Shown one piece after another: positions 17,501-27,898 of a stretch of DNA of 64,000 bases. The stretch comes from Xenorhabdus ishibashii (GTDB lineage Bacteria > Pseudomonadota > Gammaproteobacteria > Enterobacterales > Enterobacteriaceae), in contig NZ_NJAK01000001.1 of assembly GCF_002632755.1 (NCBI RefSeq), positions 2,852,001-2,916,000 of the forward strand. Direction: 5' to 3'. Each line of letters starts with the position of its first letter. The stretch's first letter is position 1. The notes beneath the pieces are model-generated. The model was not told where the DNA came from. It did not search any database and saw nothing but the letters and a program-made list of their open reading frames with translations. The translations under genes and the position numbers were made by a program.

Positions 17501-20500
17501 TCAGTGGCTTGAAAGCACTGGGTGAAGCTCTGGCTCAGCCAGAATCCATTGATACGTCAAAAGTGTCTGCGACGGCAGAAAGGGCACAAAAAGTGGCTGA
17601 TGTTTATCATTGGCTGGATAGTGACAAGGGGGCTGCGACAGATAGCTACATTCCTGTCCCTGGCTTTAACCGTGTTGATGCAGATATTCCAGATGACCTC
17701 AGACAGAAAATGGTAACCTTTGTTGAAGGCTACCTGAATGCTATAGAAAATAGCGTACCGAAAGACCAGATCACTTCTCTGGCGAAACTATTTGTTGATG
17801 CCACAATTGATTACAACTGGGATAAGCGTGTTGAATTCGTCTCAAGGCTGGAAAGTTATGGCTATAGCTTCGAGCCTGTACATGGTGATAAAAGCATCGT
17901 TTCATTTTGGTCTGGCAGAAATTTCAAACAATACCGTGACATTCTTGATGCAGTACAGACTGATGGCAAGAAGGTAGTTTACGATATTGATGTAAAAGGT
18001 AACTCTTTTGCCATTGAACTGAACAAGACACTGATGCGTTGGGGCGGTATATTCCTCGATTCTGATATTGCGGAACAGAAAGCCTTGCAATCGGTCATTA
18101 ACGCTTCGGCATACAGCAATACCGGATTCTGGAGCTCTCTCTATGCAACCGGATCGCGTGATGATGTCTATGTCATTGCGGAAGGGGGATTACGTCTTGG
18201 CAACTACTTCTGGAATGTTGAATTGCCGGTATTGCGTCAATTGCAGCGTGAAGGCCTGGTAGGCGAAATCCGCCTGCTGGATAAAGCGGCCAAAGAGTAT
18301 CAAGGGGTGTCACCAGAATCCATTGGACGCAGATTGACAGAAGCGGGAGTTTCTGTAAAGGCGCGTTTTGATTCACTCAGCTTTGCAGAGCAGGATAAGT
18401 TGCGTGCATTGGACCCTGACAAATATAAGCCGGATACGTTGGTTGATCTGGATATCAAAACCAGTGCCATCGATAGCCTGCTAAATCAAGCATTGCCATT
18501 CTATGGCTTGCGTACAGAACGTAATTTGTTAGTGCGTGAATCCGATGATGGCAGCTTTGATGTCCGCCCGTGGCCAGGCAATAACAGTGACGTCTCCAAA
18601 ACTATCATGGTGGAAGATCCAAACGATTCAGCTCAGATCAAAGCTGCTGAGCGTTTTATCCTTGCCAACTACGAAAGTTACAACCAACTGCCTGAATCAT
18701 TGTATCTGTCAGAAAAGCAAATTATTTCCCTCGATCATGGGCGTACCCGCATTATCGCTGAAAAAGTAGAGGGTAGCTGGAAATATAAACCGGAAATTAA
18801 CCTGATGTCTGTCAGCGAGTTGCAGGAAGCCGCTTACGTTAAAGGTAAAATTCTCGGTGACAGCTACCGTAATATACTGGACGCCCTCAGGAGTTATGAA
18901 AACAGCCTGCAAAACAGCGAAGATTATGACCTTGAAGCGGTAGAAAAACTGACTCATTTACGTCATCAGGTTGAAGGTTATTTGTTAGGCCATCCGGATT
19001 CAGCACGTACACCTGCGTTGAAAAACTTGCTGTCACAGATCAATGTGCGCATGGAAGAATCTCTGCTACTTGCTGAGTCGACAGTGAACGCAGGCAAAGG
19101 TAGTTTCAGTGAGTTATATAACAAACTGGGCAATGCCAACCTCAAAGATCCCAAACATCTTTATATTGATGAGCAGGGAGATTTTGTTACCCGCGGTAAA
19201 TCCAATATCCAGATTGCCATGAAAGCGGAAAGTGCAGAAAAAGCCGTTGAACAGGTTAAGGCTGCTGTCACTAAAGAATATGGTCAATCAGTGGCTGATG
19301 CGGTCTTTTCAAACTTGTCTTCCCCTGAGTTGTCGCAAGATGGCAAGGGAATCGATATCTCCGGTTTGAGAAAAGTACATCAGGCGATTGAACAACAATT
19401 ATCTCCCGTCAGTGCAACCCTGTTTGTCTGGAAACCGAGTGATCACAGCCGCTTGGGACATGCTGCCCTGCAAATCGGGCAAGGGCGTGTTCAGATCAAT
19501 GCAGAAGAGGCGGGTGAATTTAATGAGAAAAACTACGTCAGTTGGTGGCCAAAAGGCAGCAAATCCTCCAACCTCAGCGATATTCTCAATGTTTCTTCTG
19601 AGCAATACCCTGACTTGAGGGTACGTTGGTATGACCTGAGTCAACCAGCGTCCCAGAATAACACGCTGGAACACGATGTCGCGTCTGAAGAACAAGATAA
19701 CTTTGGTATGCACGATGGGAAGCTCAAGCTGGAGAAATTTATTGAAAAACTCCAGATAGCCAAAGGTATTGATGCAAAATTCAAGGATATCAGTGAAAGT
19801 TTTGCTATAGCTGCACTGGCGAACCCTAATCTATTACAGTCTGCTGGCGTACCAGAAGCGATTTCCCGACCGTTTATCAAACAGTGGGAAGATGGCGGCG
19901 TTGACATGTTTGAAGTGGGCAGAGATTTTGCTGAGGCGCTGCGCAGGGCTGCCGGCCAATCGCCTGAGCTGACAGAAAAACGCATTACCAATGTTATCCG
20001 CCAGTTTGCTGAACGAGAGCTGAGCAATATTCAGGACTTCAAGGCCAGTGAGGGCGATCAGGGACGTGTATTCCGGATTAATCTGGCGGGATTGGACGCG
20101 GCGGCAATGCAGGCTGAATGGCAGAAAATCAGCCAAAACCCTGATGCCCGTTATCAACTCCTGACCGACAACTGTTCCAGCATTGTTGCCAGAGTACTTA
20201 AGGCGGGTGGTGCTGATAAAGTGATAGGTCATGCATGGCGACCAAAATTGGGTGTCTGGACACCTACCGAACTGTTCAATTTTGCACAGGCATTGCAGGA
20301 AGCACAGATTGAAACAAACCTTCATAAGCCGAAGCAGGTTGCAGGCGAAGATCGGGAAGCACTGAGTCACTCCGATAGAAAAGATGAAGTGTTGGAAAAA
20401 ATTGCCATTGATAACGACGGTACACCTCCGCGTGACAGAGAGCCATTCAATCCAGTAACTCGTTTCCTTAACGATGAGCTTTACGGCGCCAGAGAAAATC

Positions 20501-23500
20501 GCCGCAACGTCGATGATGGCACTCAGCTAATATTGGATGAAGCTGTCACCAAAGGTACAGCGGATAAGATCACGCTACAGGGCAAGGCGGGGCGTCTGAC
20601 AGGTTATTACCATAATGGTGATCAACCGGATCAGGGTGAACATAACTTGGCGGCAAATAGTCCGGCGAAAAAAATCGTGCTTTTCATTCACGGTTCCGGT
20701 TCATCTGCGGAAGAGCAGGCGAGTACCATCCAAAGCCACTATCAAAAACAGGGTGTTGATATGCTGGCGGTGAACATGCGGGGCTATGGCGCCAGCGATG
20801 GTCATCCGAGTGAAAAAGGACTGTATCAGGATGCCCGTACCATGTTCAACTATCTGGTTAATGACCGTGGTATTAAGCCAGAAAATATCATTATTCATGG
20901 TTATTCTATGGGGGGAGCTGTGGCAGCAGATCTTGCCCGTTATGCCGAGCGCAACGGACAGGCGGTTTCCGGTTTATTGCTGGACAGACCAATGCCAAGC
21001 ATGACTAAAGCCATTACCGCTCATGAAGTGCCAAACCCAGCGGGTATCATCGGTGTGTTGGCGAAAGCGGTTAATGGCCAGTTTTCGCTTGAGAAAAATC
21101 TGCATGGCATCTCGAAACAGACACCAATTATGCTTTTGACCGATAACGAAGGGTTGGGTAACGAAGGCGAAAAACTGCGTGCCAAACTGGTTGCAGCGGG
21201 TTATCAGGTATCGGGTGAACAAACCTTCTATGGTCATGAGGCCAGCAGTCGGCTGATGCACCAATATGCCGATCAGATTATCTCAGCACTTTCCGAACCC
21301 CAGCGTGAAAACGGCGGCATAAAAGCGGGTGTAGAGATTGATGGTGCTGACGAGGTGAAAAAACCATTGGGTAATAACTCGCCGGAAAGCCATATGCATG
21401 TGAATAACCAACATGTTGATTCCTGGGGCAATGTTGATGTCAAACCACAGCCTGAAAATAGTGATAGCCGCTTTAACGGTCAGATCATTATTCAGACAGA
21501 AAATGACCCTGTTGCTGCGCAAGCCGCTGCAAGTCTGGCGAGCAAGCATCCTGATTCCAGTATTATTGTTCAGCTTGATACCAACGGTCAATATCGTGTG
21601 GTATATGGTGATCCGGCTGTCTTGTCCGATAAATTACAGTCTGGCAAATTACGCTGGCAGATTGTTGGACATGGACGTGAAGCGTCAGTGCAGAATCATA
21701 CTCGCATGAGCGGTTACAGTGCGGATGAATTGGCTCTGAGACTGAAACAGTTCCGTACTGATTTCAAACTGGCCGGCACACCAGACCATATCAGCCTTGT
21801 GGGTTGTTCTTTGATAGGCGATGACAACCGCAATGGTTTCGCCCAGCGCTTTATTTCGGCACTGGATAAACAGGGTATCCGTACCACCGTATCGGCGCGC
21901 AGCAGTGAAGTTGCGGTAGACAGCATTGGCCGCAAATACACCAAAGATGCGCAGGCACAATGGGTGCACAAACTCACGGACAATAAGATCGTGTTGGGAT
22001 GGAATGATAAAGGTGAAGTGGAAAGCCACACGGATCGGCTCCGTCGCGGTATTTCTGAAAATGACATCAGCTTGTCCCGTGTAGGTCAGACTGGTGTTGA
22101 TGCAAAAGCACAAGGTGCTATTGCGGACAATAGCGAAACATTCCATGCACCAAAAATCGATCAGGCAAAAGATGACAATAAGTCTGTAATTCCAGCGGGT
22201 TCATCAAACAAGCAACTGAGTTATTCCGGCAATATTCAGGTGCAGGTTGGTGATGGTGAGTTTACGGCCATTAACTGGGGAACCACCAATGTGGGGATCA
22301 AGGTAGGTACAGGTGGCTTTAAGTCTCTGGCCTTTGGTGATAACAATGTGATGGTTCATATTGGCGATGGTAACAGCAAACACAGTGTTGATATTGCGGG
22401 TTATCAGGCATTGGAAGGGGCACAACTGTTCGTAGGCAACCGTAACATCAGTTTTAATATGGGACGCAGTAACGATCTGATCGTTATGTTGGATAAATCC
22501 ATTCCAACACCGCCACTGGTCAACCCATTTGGTGGTGCAGCCCGTATTTCTGGTGTATTGCAAAACATTGCCGGATCGTTTAATTCACCAGACTGGCTGG
22601 CGACGCAAGAGCAGCAATGGACATTGGCAAGTGCGAAAAAATATGTCAGTGATCTGTCCGGTCTCGATTTGACCAGCGGTGTGGACTATAAGACCCTGAC
22701 GGATCTCGACTCCCACAATGAACGTAGCAGCCGTGGCCTGAAAAGTGATCTCGAAAGCACGCTGAACACGCAATACAGCCAATGGTTGGGTGGAAATGGC
22801 AATACGCCTGAAATGGGCAAAATCAGTCGGGCGGATAAATTCCGTCAAGCGAATGAAAAGCTGGCCTTCAACTTTGCTGTTGGTGGGCAAGGGGCTGATA
22901 TTCAGGTAACGACCGGTAACTGGAACTTTATGTTTGGTGACAATATCCAGTCGATTCTGGATACCAACATGGGATCGCTGTTTGGTTTGATGACGCAAGG
23001 CTATACTCCAACGGGCATGGCGAAAAACACATTTACCTTTAGTCCTACGGACTTGCCACGTCAGATCAAAAACAAATTGCAGAGGGAGCTGGCAGGTGTC
23101 AGCGCGGATACCACACTGTCGGATATCTTTGGCGTGGATTATACCCCGCAAGGCGGTCTTGTTTCCCGCTCAGGTCAATCTGTTGATGGTGTTGCCATTC
23201 TGCGTGAAATGCTGGAAATCATCGGTGAATTCAGTAGTGATCAACTGCAAGCCTTCACTGATTCAGAAAAATTGCTCGACAGCCTGAAAGCCGGCTTGAA
23301 TATGGGGGCTGATGGTGTGAAATCTTTTGCGGAAAGCCACGGTCTGAAAACAAAAGCACCTGATGAAAAGCAAGAAGAGCTTGTAACCATTACTAAAGAG
23401 GGTGAAGTAGCACCGGAAGCAGCCGCTTCTCAGGCAGATCGTGATTTTGGGTTAACTTCCCTGAATCTGCCAAATCTGTTTGCAACGTTGTTCAATCAGG

Positions 23501-24723
23501 ATAAACAGGCCGAGATGAGATCGTTGGTTACTAATCTGAAACAGAACCTGACAGCCGATTTGCTGAATATGCAGGATACCACCTTCGACTTCCTGCAAAA
23601 GAGCGGTCATCTGCAAGGTGATGGTGATATCAACATCTCCCTCGGTAACTACAACTTTAACTGGGGCGGTGACGGTAAAGATCTCGGCGCTTATGTAGGA
23701 GAGAACAACAACTTCTGGGGCGGCCGTGGTGATGACGTCTTCTATTCCGTAGGCACCTCGAATATCTTTGCGGGCGGTGAAGGTAATGATACGGGCGTGA
23801 TGATGGGACGCGAAAACATGATGTTTGGTGGTGCAGGCAACGATGTTGCGGTATTGGCTGGACGGATTAACTACGCCTATATGGGGGACGGTGATGATCA
23901 GGTCTTTGCTTTTGGTGAAGGTGGTGTCATTGATGGCGGTAAGGGACGTGACTATATCGTGACTTCCGGCAATTTTAACCGCATTGAAGCGGGAGAAGAT
24001 CAGGATTACGTTGTAGCCATTGGCAATAATAACCGAGCCAATTTGGGCGCAGGTAACGATTTTGCCACGGTATTCGGCAATTATAACCAGATTAATGGCA
24101 ATGCGGGCAACAATTCCATCAAACTGATGGGTTATCACGCTGTAATCAATGGTGGGACAGGTGACGATCATCTGATTGCTGATGTGGTATCGAAATTCAG
24201 CCAGCTTAACGGTGGTGACGGTGATGATCTGCTGATACTGGGCGGCTACCAAAACCGCTTTAAGGGTGGCACAGGTGTGAATAGCTTTGTAGTCAGCGGT
24301 GATGCCATCGATAACGTGGTTGAAGATATCAAGCAAGGTGACAAAATTATTTTCAACGATATCAACTGGCAAAACCTGTGGTTCCAACGCAGCGGTTACG
24401 ATTTGGTGCTATTGACCCAGCGTAATATCAAAGAGACTTCCGCACAGGGGCAGTTTGAAGCAATGGGTTCTGTGACTTTCGACGATTACTTTAATGGTAA
24501 CCGTGCGGATATCATCACCCAAATGGGGGATAAAGATGCTCAGGGCGAGCGTGAATATACGGCACTTTCTGCCAATGCGGTAGATTCTTTGGTACAGGCC
24601 ATGAGTGGATTTGCCCCGAATATGGGGGACAGCGGCTTTATTGATGCGCTTGATAATAAAACGAAATCAACTGTCATGACAGCTTGGGCGGATACCATAA
24701 ACGGTAAATCTAAACTGGTTTGA
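11564..24723 (+). CDS. rtxA: MARTX toxin RtxA, interrupted by a one-base frameshift
   Basis: Giant secreted multifunctional toxin. The start is the ATG at 11564 (MGKSSSRSAEYFFTERYEDD), with AGGA 7 bp upstream. The first frame stops at 13388-13390. The remainder continues in the -1 frame from about 13320 to 24720, and joining the two gives about 4386 residues. Order of parts: N-terminal A repeats, about 35 B repeats (13.6-15.65 kb), DUF1 with a jelly-roll and a coiled coil (16.0-17.1 kb), RID (17.6-20.3 kb), ABH hydrolase (20.55-21.3 kb), cysteine protease CPD (21.4-22.06 kb) and C-terminal Gly/Asp repeats (to 24.7 kb). Catalytic residues of all enzymatic modules are present, so there is little decay apart from the frameshift. 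No actin cross-linking, MCF or RRSP module was recognised. As written, only a 608-residue fragment would be made. Confidence 0.93.
12472..13190 (+). repeat. Two tandem copies of a ~100-residue module within the A-repeat region
   Basis: Copy 1 (about 12472-12780) and copy 2 (about 12880-13190) share the order: xITLSxAxMxG, then PNTY(L/I) with TKI, NDPxTGxLxY, WYKEGxH, and a final GG/NG-x-TLSNL or SYSLSDI strand. The match is clear at protein level, not as DNA identity, so the duplication is old. Function unknown; related MARTX toxins also have two such modules here. Confidence 0.65.
13315..13319 (+). other. G5 tract at the rtxA frameshift
   Basis: The upstream frame reads Gly-Asp-Ile-His-Tyr-Ala-Gly-Ala-Gly and then goes out of register. 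With one more G the frame continues Gly-Gly-Asn-Ile-Ile-Lys-Ser-Asn-Val-Thr-Arg-Gly, which fits the repeat pattern. The frames overlap only between stops at 13294 and 13390, so the event must lie in this interval. The G5 run is the natural point: other repeat units read GCG GGG GG at the same place (near 12395). Confidence 0.85.
13600..15650 (+). repeat. RtxA B-type repeats, about 35 units
   Basis: Tandem 19-20-residue units with the core (A/G)N(I/V)xT(K/H)(V/I)G(D/N)G, about 35 by eye. Units ending in TK(V/I)G alternate almost strictly with units ending in TH/TQ(V/I)G, a two-unit superperiod of about 38-40 residues (about 115-120 bp). Two units are irregular: one with an inserted Ser/Asp-rich loop near 13863-13925 and one with VTRQGEES near 14590-14620. 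In MARTX toxins this region is needed to deliver the effectors into the host cell. Confidence 0.9.
15985..17110 (+). other. MARTX DUF1 module: jelly-roll domain plus coiled coil
   Basis: The first part (about 15985-16420) starts NLIVNGDFEQGDKGW and ends YVLDNVSATS, the pattern of carbohydrate-binding-like beta-sandwich domains. The second part (about 16440-17100) is Ala/Gln/Glu/Lys-rich with heptad character (RQRLEQEKDRQLAAIA, SYKQRAEQAERDGEAAVQQA). The combination matches the DUF1 found first among effectors in several Vibrio MARTX toxins. No catalytic motif is visible. Confidence 0.7.
17600..20330 (+). other. RID effector: Rho-GTPase inactivation domain
   Basis: The N-terminal part contains a helical membrane-localisation bundle (about 17690-17880, ending DKRVEFVSRLESYGYSFE). 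The C-terminal part is the circularly permuted papain-like fold. The catalytic His is in RLGHAALQIG (codon 19459, residue about 2633 of the rejoined toxin) and the catalytic Cys in TDNCSSIVARVL (codon 20173, about 2871). In Vibrio toxins RID attaches long-chain fatty acids to lysines of Rho-family GTPases, collapsing the actin cytoskeleton. Both key residues are intact here. Confidence 0.85.
20545..21295 (+). other. ABH effector: alpha/beta hydrolase domain
   Basis: Compact hydrolase fold with oxyanion strand KIVLFIHGSGSS, nucleophile elbow HGYSMGG (Ser codon 20905, residue about 3115), acid Asp in LLTDNEG (21142, about 3194) and catalytic His in YGHEASSRLM (21235, about 3225). In V. cholerae ABH is a phosphatidylinositol-3-phosphate-specific phospholipase A1 that blocks autophagy and endosomal traffic; the same role is inferred. 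Confidence 0.87.
21418..22060 (+). other. CPD: InsP6-activated autoprocessing cysteine protease domain
   Basis: Peptidase C80-type domain. The catalytic His is in IVGHGRE (codon 21670, residue about 3370) and the catalytic Cys in SLVGCSLIGDD (21805, about 3415), followed by the conserved TTVSARSSEVAVD strand. Basic residues around the flap (LRRG near 22045) fit inositol-hexakisphosphate binding. After entry into the host cytosol CPD cuts after Leu residues between modules; Leu-containing linkers such as EVKKPLGNN just before this domain are candidate sites. Confidence 0.9.
23620..24330 (+). repeat. RtxA C-terminal Gly/Asp-rich (C-type, calcium-binding) repeats
   Basis: Units such as WGGRGDDVFYSVG, FAGGEGNDTGVM, FGGAGNDVAVL and LNGGDGDDLLILG follow the RTX nonapeptide theme GGxGxDxxx in the longer MARTX spacing. 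They are expected to bind calcium outside the cell and to lie near the type I secretion signal at the C-terminus (the last 50 or so residues, ending NGKSKLV). Confidence 0.85.
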
Positions 24724-24751
24724 TGGTTTTATTAACGGGATCTTATTAAAG

Positions 24752-24780
24752 AAAATGGCTCACAAGCGTGAGCCATTTTT
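24752..24780 (+). terminator. Rho-independent terminator after rtxA
   Basis: Perfect 12-bp stem AAAATGGCTCAC (24752-24763) / GTGAGCCATTTT (24768-24779) with an AAGC loop, ending in five T. It starts 29 bp after the rtxA stop. The A-run on the other side may also let it serve the convergent flavoprotein gene. Confidence 0.88.
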
Positions 24781-24869
24781 CAATAAAAATTTGAACTAAG
24801 TCTAACTTTGGATTGTGTGATTACCATCCTGGCTTGAAGTAAAATCCATGTTGGGTGGAGCAGTTAAAA

Positions 24870-26408
24870 TTATGTGCTGATTTCCAGCTCTTTTTCGGTA
24901 TTGCTGATAGTTGATGTGACCTGAACATCTAATCTCAGCATATTTTTAATAACCCGATTCGCGATATTCGTGACCACAACGAGGGCATTGGGCACCCATA
25001 GCCGCTTATGTGCAGGCGTTCCGACAAACCAAATACTTTCTTTTTCCTTAAAGTCAGGGAGGATAGCGGCCATTTCCGGCGAGATCGATATGGCGCGTTC
25101 TGAGCGCTGGCCGTGAGTATCAATCTCAAGTATCCCATCCTCATCAATGATAAAGTCAGGTCGGTGATAACCAACCGCAGCGACAATAGCATCAAATGGT
25201 TGATAATCCTGCCCTAAGTTGACTAACCAGGTATTTATCTCTCCTTCCTCTATGGCAACATTTAGAATTTCTCCTTTCTGAATGATCAGAGAACCACTAT
25301 CCATATAGTGCAGAAGTTTCCGTGCATTGGGTAATGCAATGGCAGTGATATAGCGATGAAGCATTTTTTCGACGTTGGGATGAAATGAACCGCCGAAATA
25401 AGCGTTATCATTTAAATGCACTTCGTTAATGACGTGCATGAAATTGACTATCATATCTTGCCATTGACTCTTTCCTTGCTCGGCAATCGCGATTTCTTCA
25501 CGAAGACGCTCGCGATAACTATTGGCATTAGAAAACTGCTCTCGCCATGGTATTTTTGTGTATTTGTTGAGTGCGCGGTAGAAATATTTTAGATACGCAT
25601 GTTTCAATGAATCAGGGAAAATATTTGTCACTTGATTCCCTTTACGGGTCATTATCGACATTATGTTTTCATGTTCAAAAAAGGTTCCGGGGCTTCGTAT
25701 AAACCGCGAACGGACAGCGGGAATATCTCCGGACGGCGATGTCATGGTGACGTTATGGCCTTCACGGCAGAGAAGAATAGCCGCATCGATGGCTGAAAGT
25801 TTACTGCCGATAACCAATACCCGTGATTGCGGGGGGATTCTGGCTAACATATCTTTCTCTGGATAGGGATTGTGAATAAACGTTGGGCGAGTCAAGTGGG
25901 GTTTCAACACTTCAGGGAGCCGAGAAGCACCTAAGCCTGTACAGAAAATGACATCAGTTATTTCCAGAGAGTGAGGTGTCAAGCCATCACCATGCCAGAG
26001 TGTATAACAACGATGTGAATTAACCTTCAATCCCCGAAACCAGTCAGATACATGGAAAACCTCAATACCAGCCTTAAGAGCGAGAGTACTAAATTCCAGA
26101 AATCTTTCATTCAGATAGTTGCCTACCCACTGCCGCGGCACGAAAGATTCTGGTGTAACGCTATGGCCGTGTTTATGCAAATAATCCAGAAAATCCAGAG
26201 GATTATCTGCCACGACTGACATGGTATCGACTGAGGTATTGCACAGTATATCGCCATCCAAATTGAAAAAGGCCATTCCTGGGCCAACTGGCCCAGGTTC
26301 AATAATATAAATGATTTGCGCTGCACGATGTTGCACTGCTGCGATGAATGTCGCCACCCCAGCAGCCCCGCCTCCGACAATAGCAAGACTTCTTTTGTGA
26401 AAAGACAT
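24870..26408 (-). CDS. FAD/NAD(P)-binding oxidoreductase (flavoprotein, NAD_binding_9-like)
   Basis: A 512-aa putative flavoprotein, substrate unknown. Residues 1-30 are a classic dinucleotide-binding Rossmann motif (SLAIVGGGAAGVATFIAA). A second nucleotide-binding strand, SRVLVIGSKLSAIDAAI, is at about 190-210. The C-terminal half has the ATG-like GYHRPDFIIDEDG and WFVGTPAHK. The overall plan matches the FAD-NAD(P)-binding family that includes HpnW-like and siderophore-type hydroxylase-related proteins, but no specific subgroup could be assigned. It is last in a minus-strand group with two methyltransferases, which suggests tailoring of a small molecule (inference). It converges on rtxA with a shared hairpin between. 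Confidence 0.8.
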   Translation of the reverse strand: MSFHKRSLAIVGGGAAGVATFIAAVQHRAAQIIYIIEPGPVGPGMAFFNLDGDILCNTSVDTMSVVADNPLDFLDYLHKHGHSVTPESFVPRQWVGNYLNERFLEFSTLALKAGIEVFHVSDWFRGLKVNSHRCYTLWHGDGLTPHSLEITDVIFCTGLGASRLPEVLKPHLTRPTFIHNPYPEKDMLARIPPQSRVLVIGSKLSAIDAAILLCREGHNVTMTSPSGDIPAVRSRFIRSPGTFFEHENIMSIMTRKGNQVTNIFPDSLKHAYLKYFYRALNKYTKIPWREQFSNANSYRERLREEIAIAEQGKSQWQDMIVNFMHVINEVHLNDNAYFGGSFHPNVEKMLHRYITAIALPNARKLLHYMDSGSLIIQKGEILNVAIEEGEINTWLVNLGQDYQPFDAIVAAVGYHRPDFIIDEDGILEIDTHGQRSERAISISPEMAAILPDFKEKESIWFVGTPAHKRLWVPNALVVVTNIANRVIKNMLRLDVQVTSTISNTEKELEIST

Positions 26409-26473
26409 GATTATTTCCTCAATATATTGTGAAAATAAGGAAGCTTTACCTGGCTGACTTCATGCGCAGGAAC

Positions 26474-27505
26474 TCATTCGGCAATGGCTTCAACAATCGA
26501 AATGTGACAGCCTGTATTAATGACACGATTGAGTTTCAAGCCTGCGTTAGCCAACAATTGTCGGAGTTCATCTTCTGTACGTTCACGTCCTCCTTCGTAG
26601 ATCCCCATACAGAGAAGATCCATTTCCTTACCTGCATGTGAAACGTTGCCGTTAGGGATCACCGGATCCATCACCAATACTCGTCCATCAGGGGACATCG
26701 CTTGTCGGCAGTTACGTAGAATGTGTATACATTGTTCATCAGACCAGTCGTGCATGATGTACTTGAGCAGGTATATATCGCCCTGAGGACATGACTCGAA
26801 AAAGTCGCCAGAAGTAATCTCCCACCGCGTATCGTCGCCTAGCGCACCAAGTTCATGTCTGGCCAGTACGTGTGGTTGGTCGAAAAGGATCCCTCGCAGA
26901 GTCGTATTAGCCTGTAATACGTTTAATAACAGGCCACCAAACCCGCCAGCTACATCGACAACTGTTGCATTTTTCGGGAAGTCATAACTGTGGACGAGAA
27001 ACAGATTTTCCACTTTAGACATTGAGGACATACCGACGTGAAAATCATCAGATTGCGTGTCCGTCTGTGCCCAATAATCAAAGAAAGAAAGTCCGTAGAG
27101 GTGTTTGAAGGCAGGATTACCACGGACACTTTCTACAATCTCACCAAGAGATTGCCAACATGTCCGGTCAGTCAACATCAAGACTGCGGCGTGGAGGGAA
27201 TGGAGTGTGTCTTTGCGCAGAAACTCTGCGGCTGGAGTGAGTGAAAACGATTTTTCTTCGGTTTCATGAAAGATATTTCGTGTGGCAAGCAGCCGCAGAA
27301 CTCGATGTAATTGTTGCTCTTGGGCTCCGACAGTTTTGGCGAGTTCATGCACTGTTTTTGGCCCATTGCTCAAATGATCAGCTACACCGAGAACCGTGGC
27401 AGCACGAAGTGCCGCTTGATAGGTATACCCCATTGTTTGATTAAGTAAATGTAAAGCTGCTGATGTGTAATTAGAAATTGCTGTGTTATTATTTAAAATG
27501 TTCAT
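26474..27505 (-). CDS. SAM-dependent O-methyltransferase (plant/CrtF-type, methyltransferase family 2)
   Basis: A 343-aa enzyme with the two-domain layout of small-molecule O-methyltransferases. The N-terminal dimerisation winged helix (about residues 20-90: YTYQAALRAATVLGVADHL, HELAKTVGAQEQQLHRVLRLL) is followed by a Rossmann SAM domain with VVDVAGGFGGLLLNVL (SAM-binding glycine loop) near 180. The catalytic base region is LLKYIMHDWSDEQCIHIL, with His-Asp as in plant O-methyltransferases. It lies 65 bp upstream of the flavoprotein gene in the same direction, probably one transcript. The acceptor is unknown; aromatic or polyketide-like hydroxyls are typical for the family. Confidence 0.88.
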   Translation of the reverse strand: MNILNNNTAISNYTSAALHLLNQTMGYTYQAALRAATVLGVADHLSNGPKTVHELAKTVGAQEQQLHRVLRLLATRNIFHETEEKSFSLTPAAEFLRKDTLHSLHAAVLMLTDRTCWQSLGEIVESVRGNPAFKHLYGLSFFDYWAQTDTQSDDFHVGMSSMSKVENLFLVHSYDFPKNATVVDVAGGFGGLLLNVLQANTTLRGILFDQPHVLARHELGALGDDTRWEITSGDFFESCPQGDIYLLKYIMHDWSDEQCIHILRNCRQAMSPDGRVLVMDPVIPNGNVSHAGKEMDLLCMGIYEGGRERTEDELRQLLANAGLKLNRVINTGCHISIVEAIAE

Positions 27506-27866
27506 ATATATCTCATTTATTATGTAATTATAAAAATAAAAATTAAAGAAACATAAGTTGCCTTATTATTTCAATGATATTATTAATCAGAAAATTGTTC
27601 ATTTTTCAATCACAAAAAATCTTATATGGAAGTATGTTGTTATAATGATTTTTATTAATAAGAATGATGGGTAAGGTTGTTTTTACGAGAGGCTTATGCT
27701 GTGTTTGTAGTGAGAGTTTTTAGAGGGTATAATTATTAAATAAAACAATAGAAAAATACATTAGGGTATAATGAAAACGCTATCATAAATAATATCAGTA
27801 ATTTATATTATTTTTGTAATGAAATTTTTTGTTAGTTTAGTAGCTAATAAAAATATTTCATAAAGT
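27506..27866. other. AT-rich intergenic region with no visible gene
   Basis: About 360 bp, very AT-rich, between the O-methyltransferase start and the downstream end of the next minus-strand gene. It presumably holds the promoter of the methyltransferase/flavoprotein pair. No reading frame, repeat or RNA gene could be recognised. Confidence 0.6.
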
Positions 27867-27892
27867 AACCCCCCTAAAAACCGTGGGGGATT
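27867..27892 (-). terminator. G/C-stem hairpin after the class I methyltransferase gene
   Basis: A C-run (27869-27874) pairs with a G-run (27885-27889) across a 10-nt loop, just past the stop at 27899 on the minus strand. The stem is short but strong. It lacks a clean T-run in the minus direction, so this is a tentative terminator. Confidence 0.4.
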
Positions 27893-27898
27893 ATTTTG

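Noticed and set aside
23452..24387. 311-codon open frame antisense to the rtxA C-terminal repeats
   Set aside because: Repeat DNA with biased codon use leaves the opposite strand open; the translation has no recognisable domain and lies fully inside the toxin gene.
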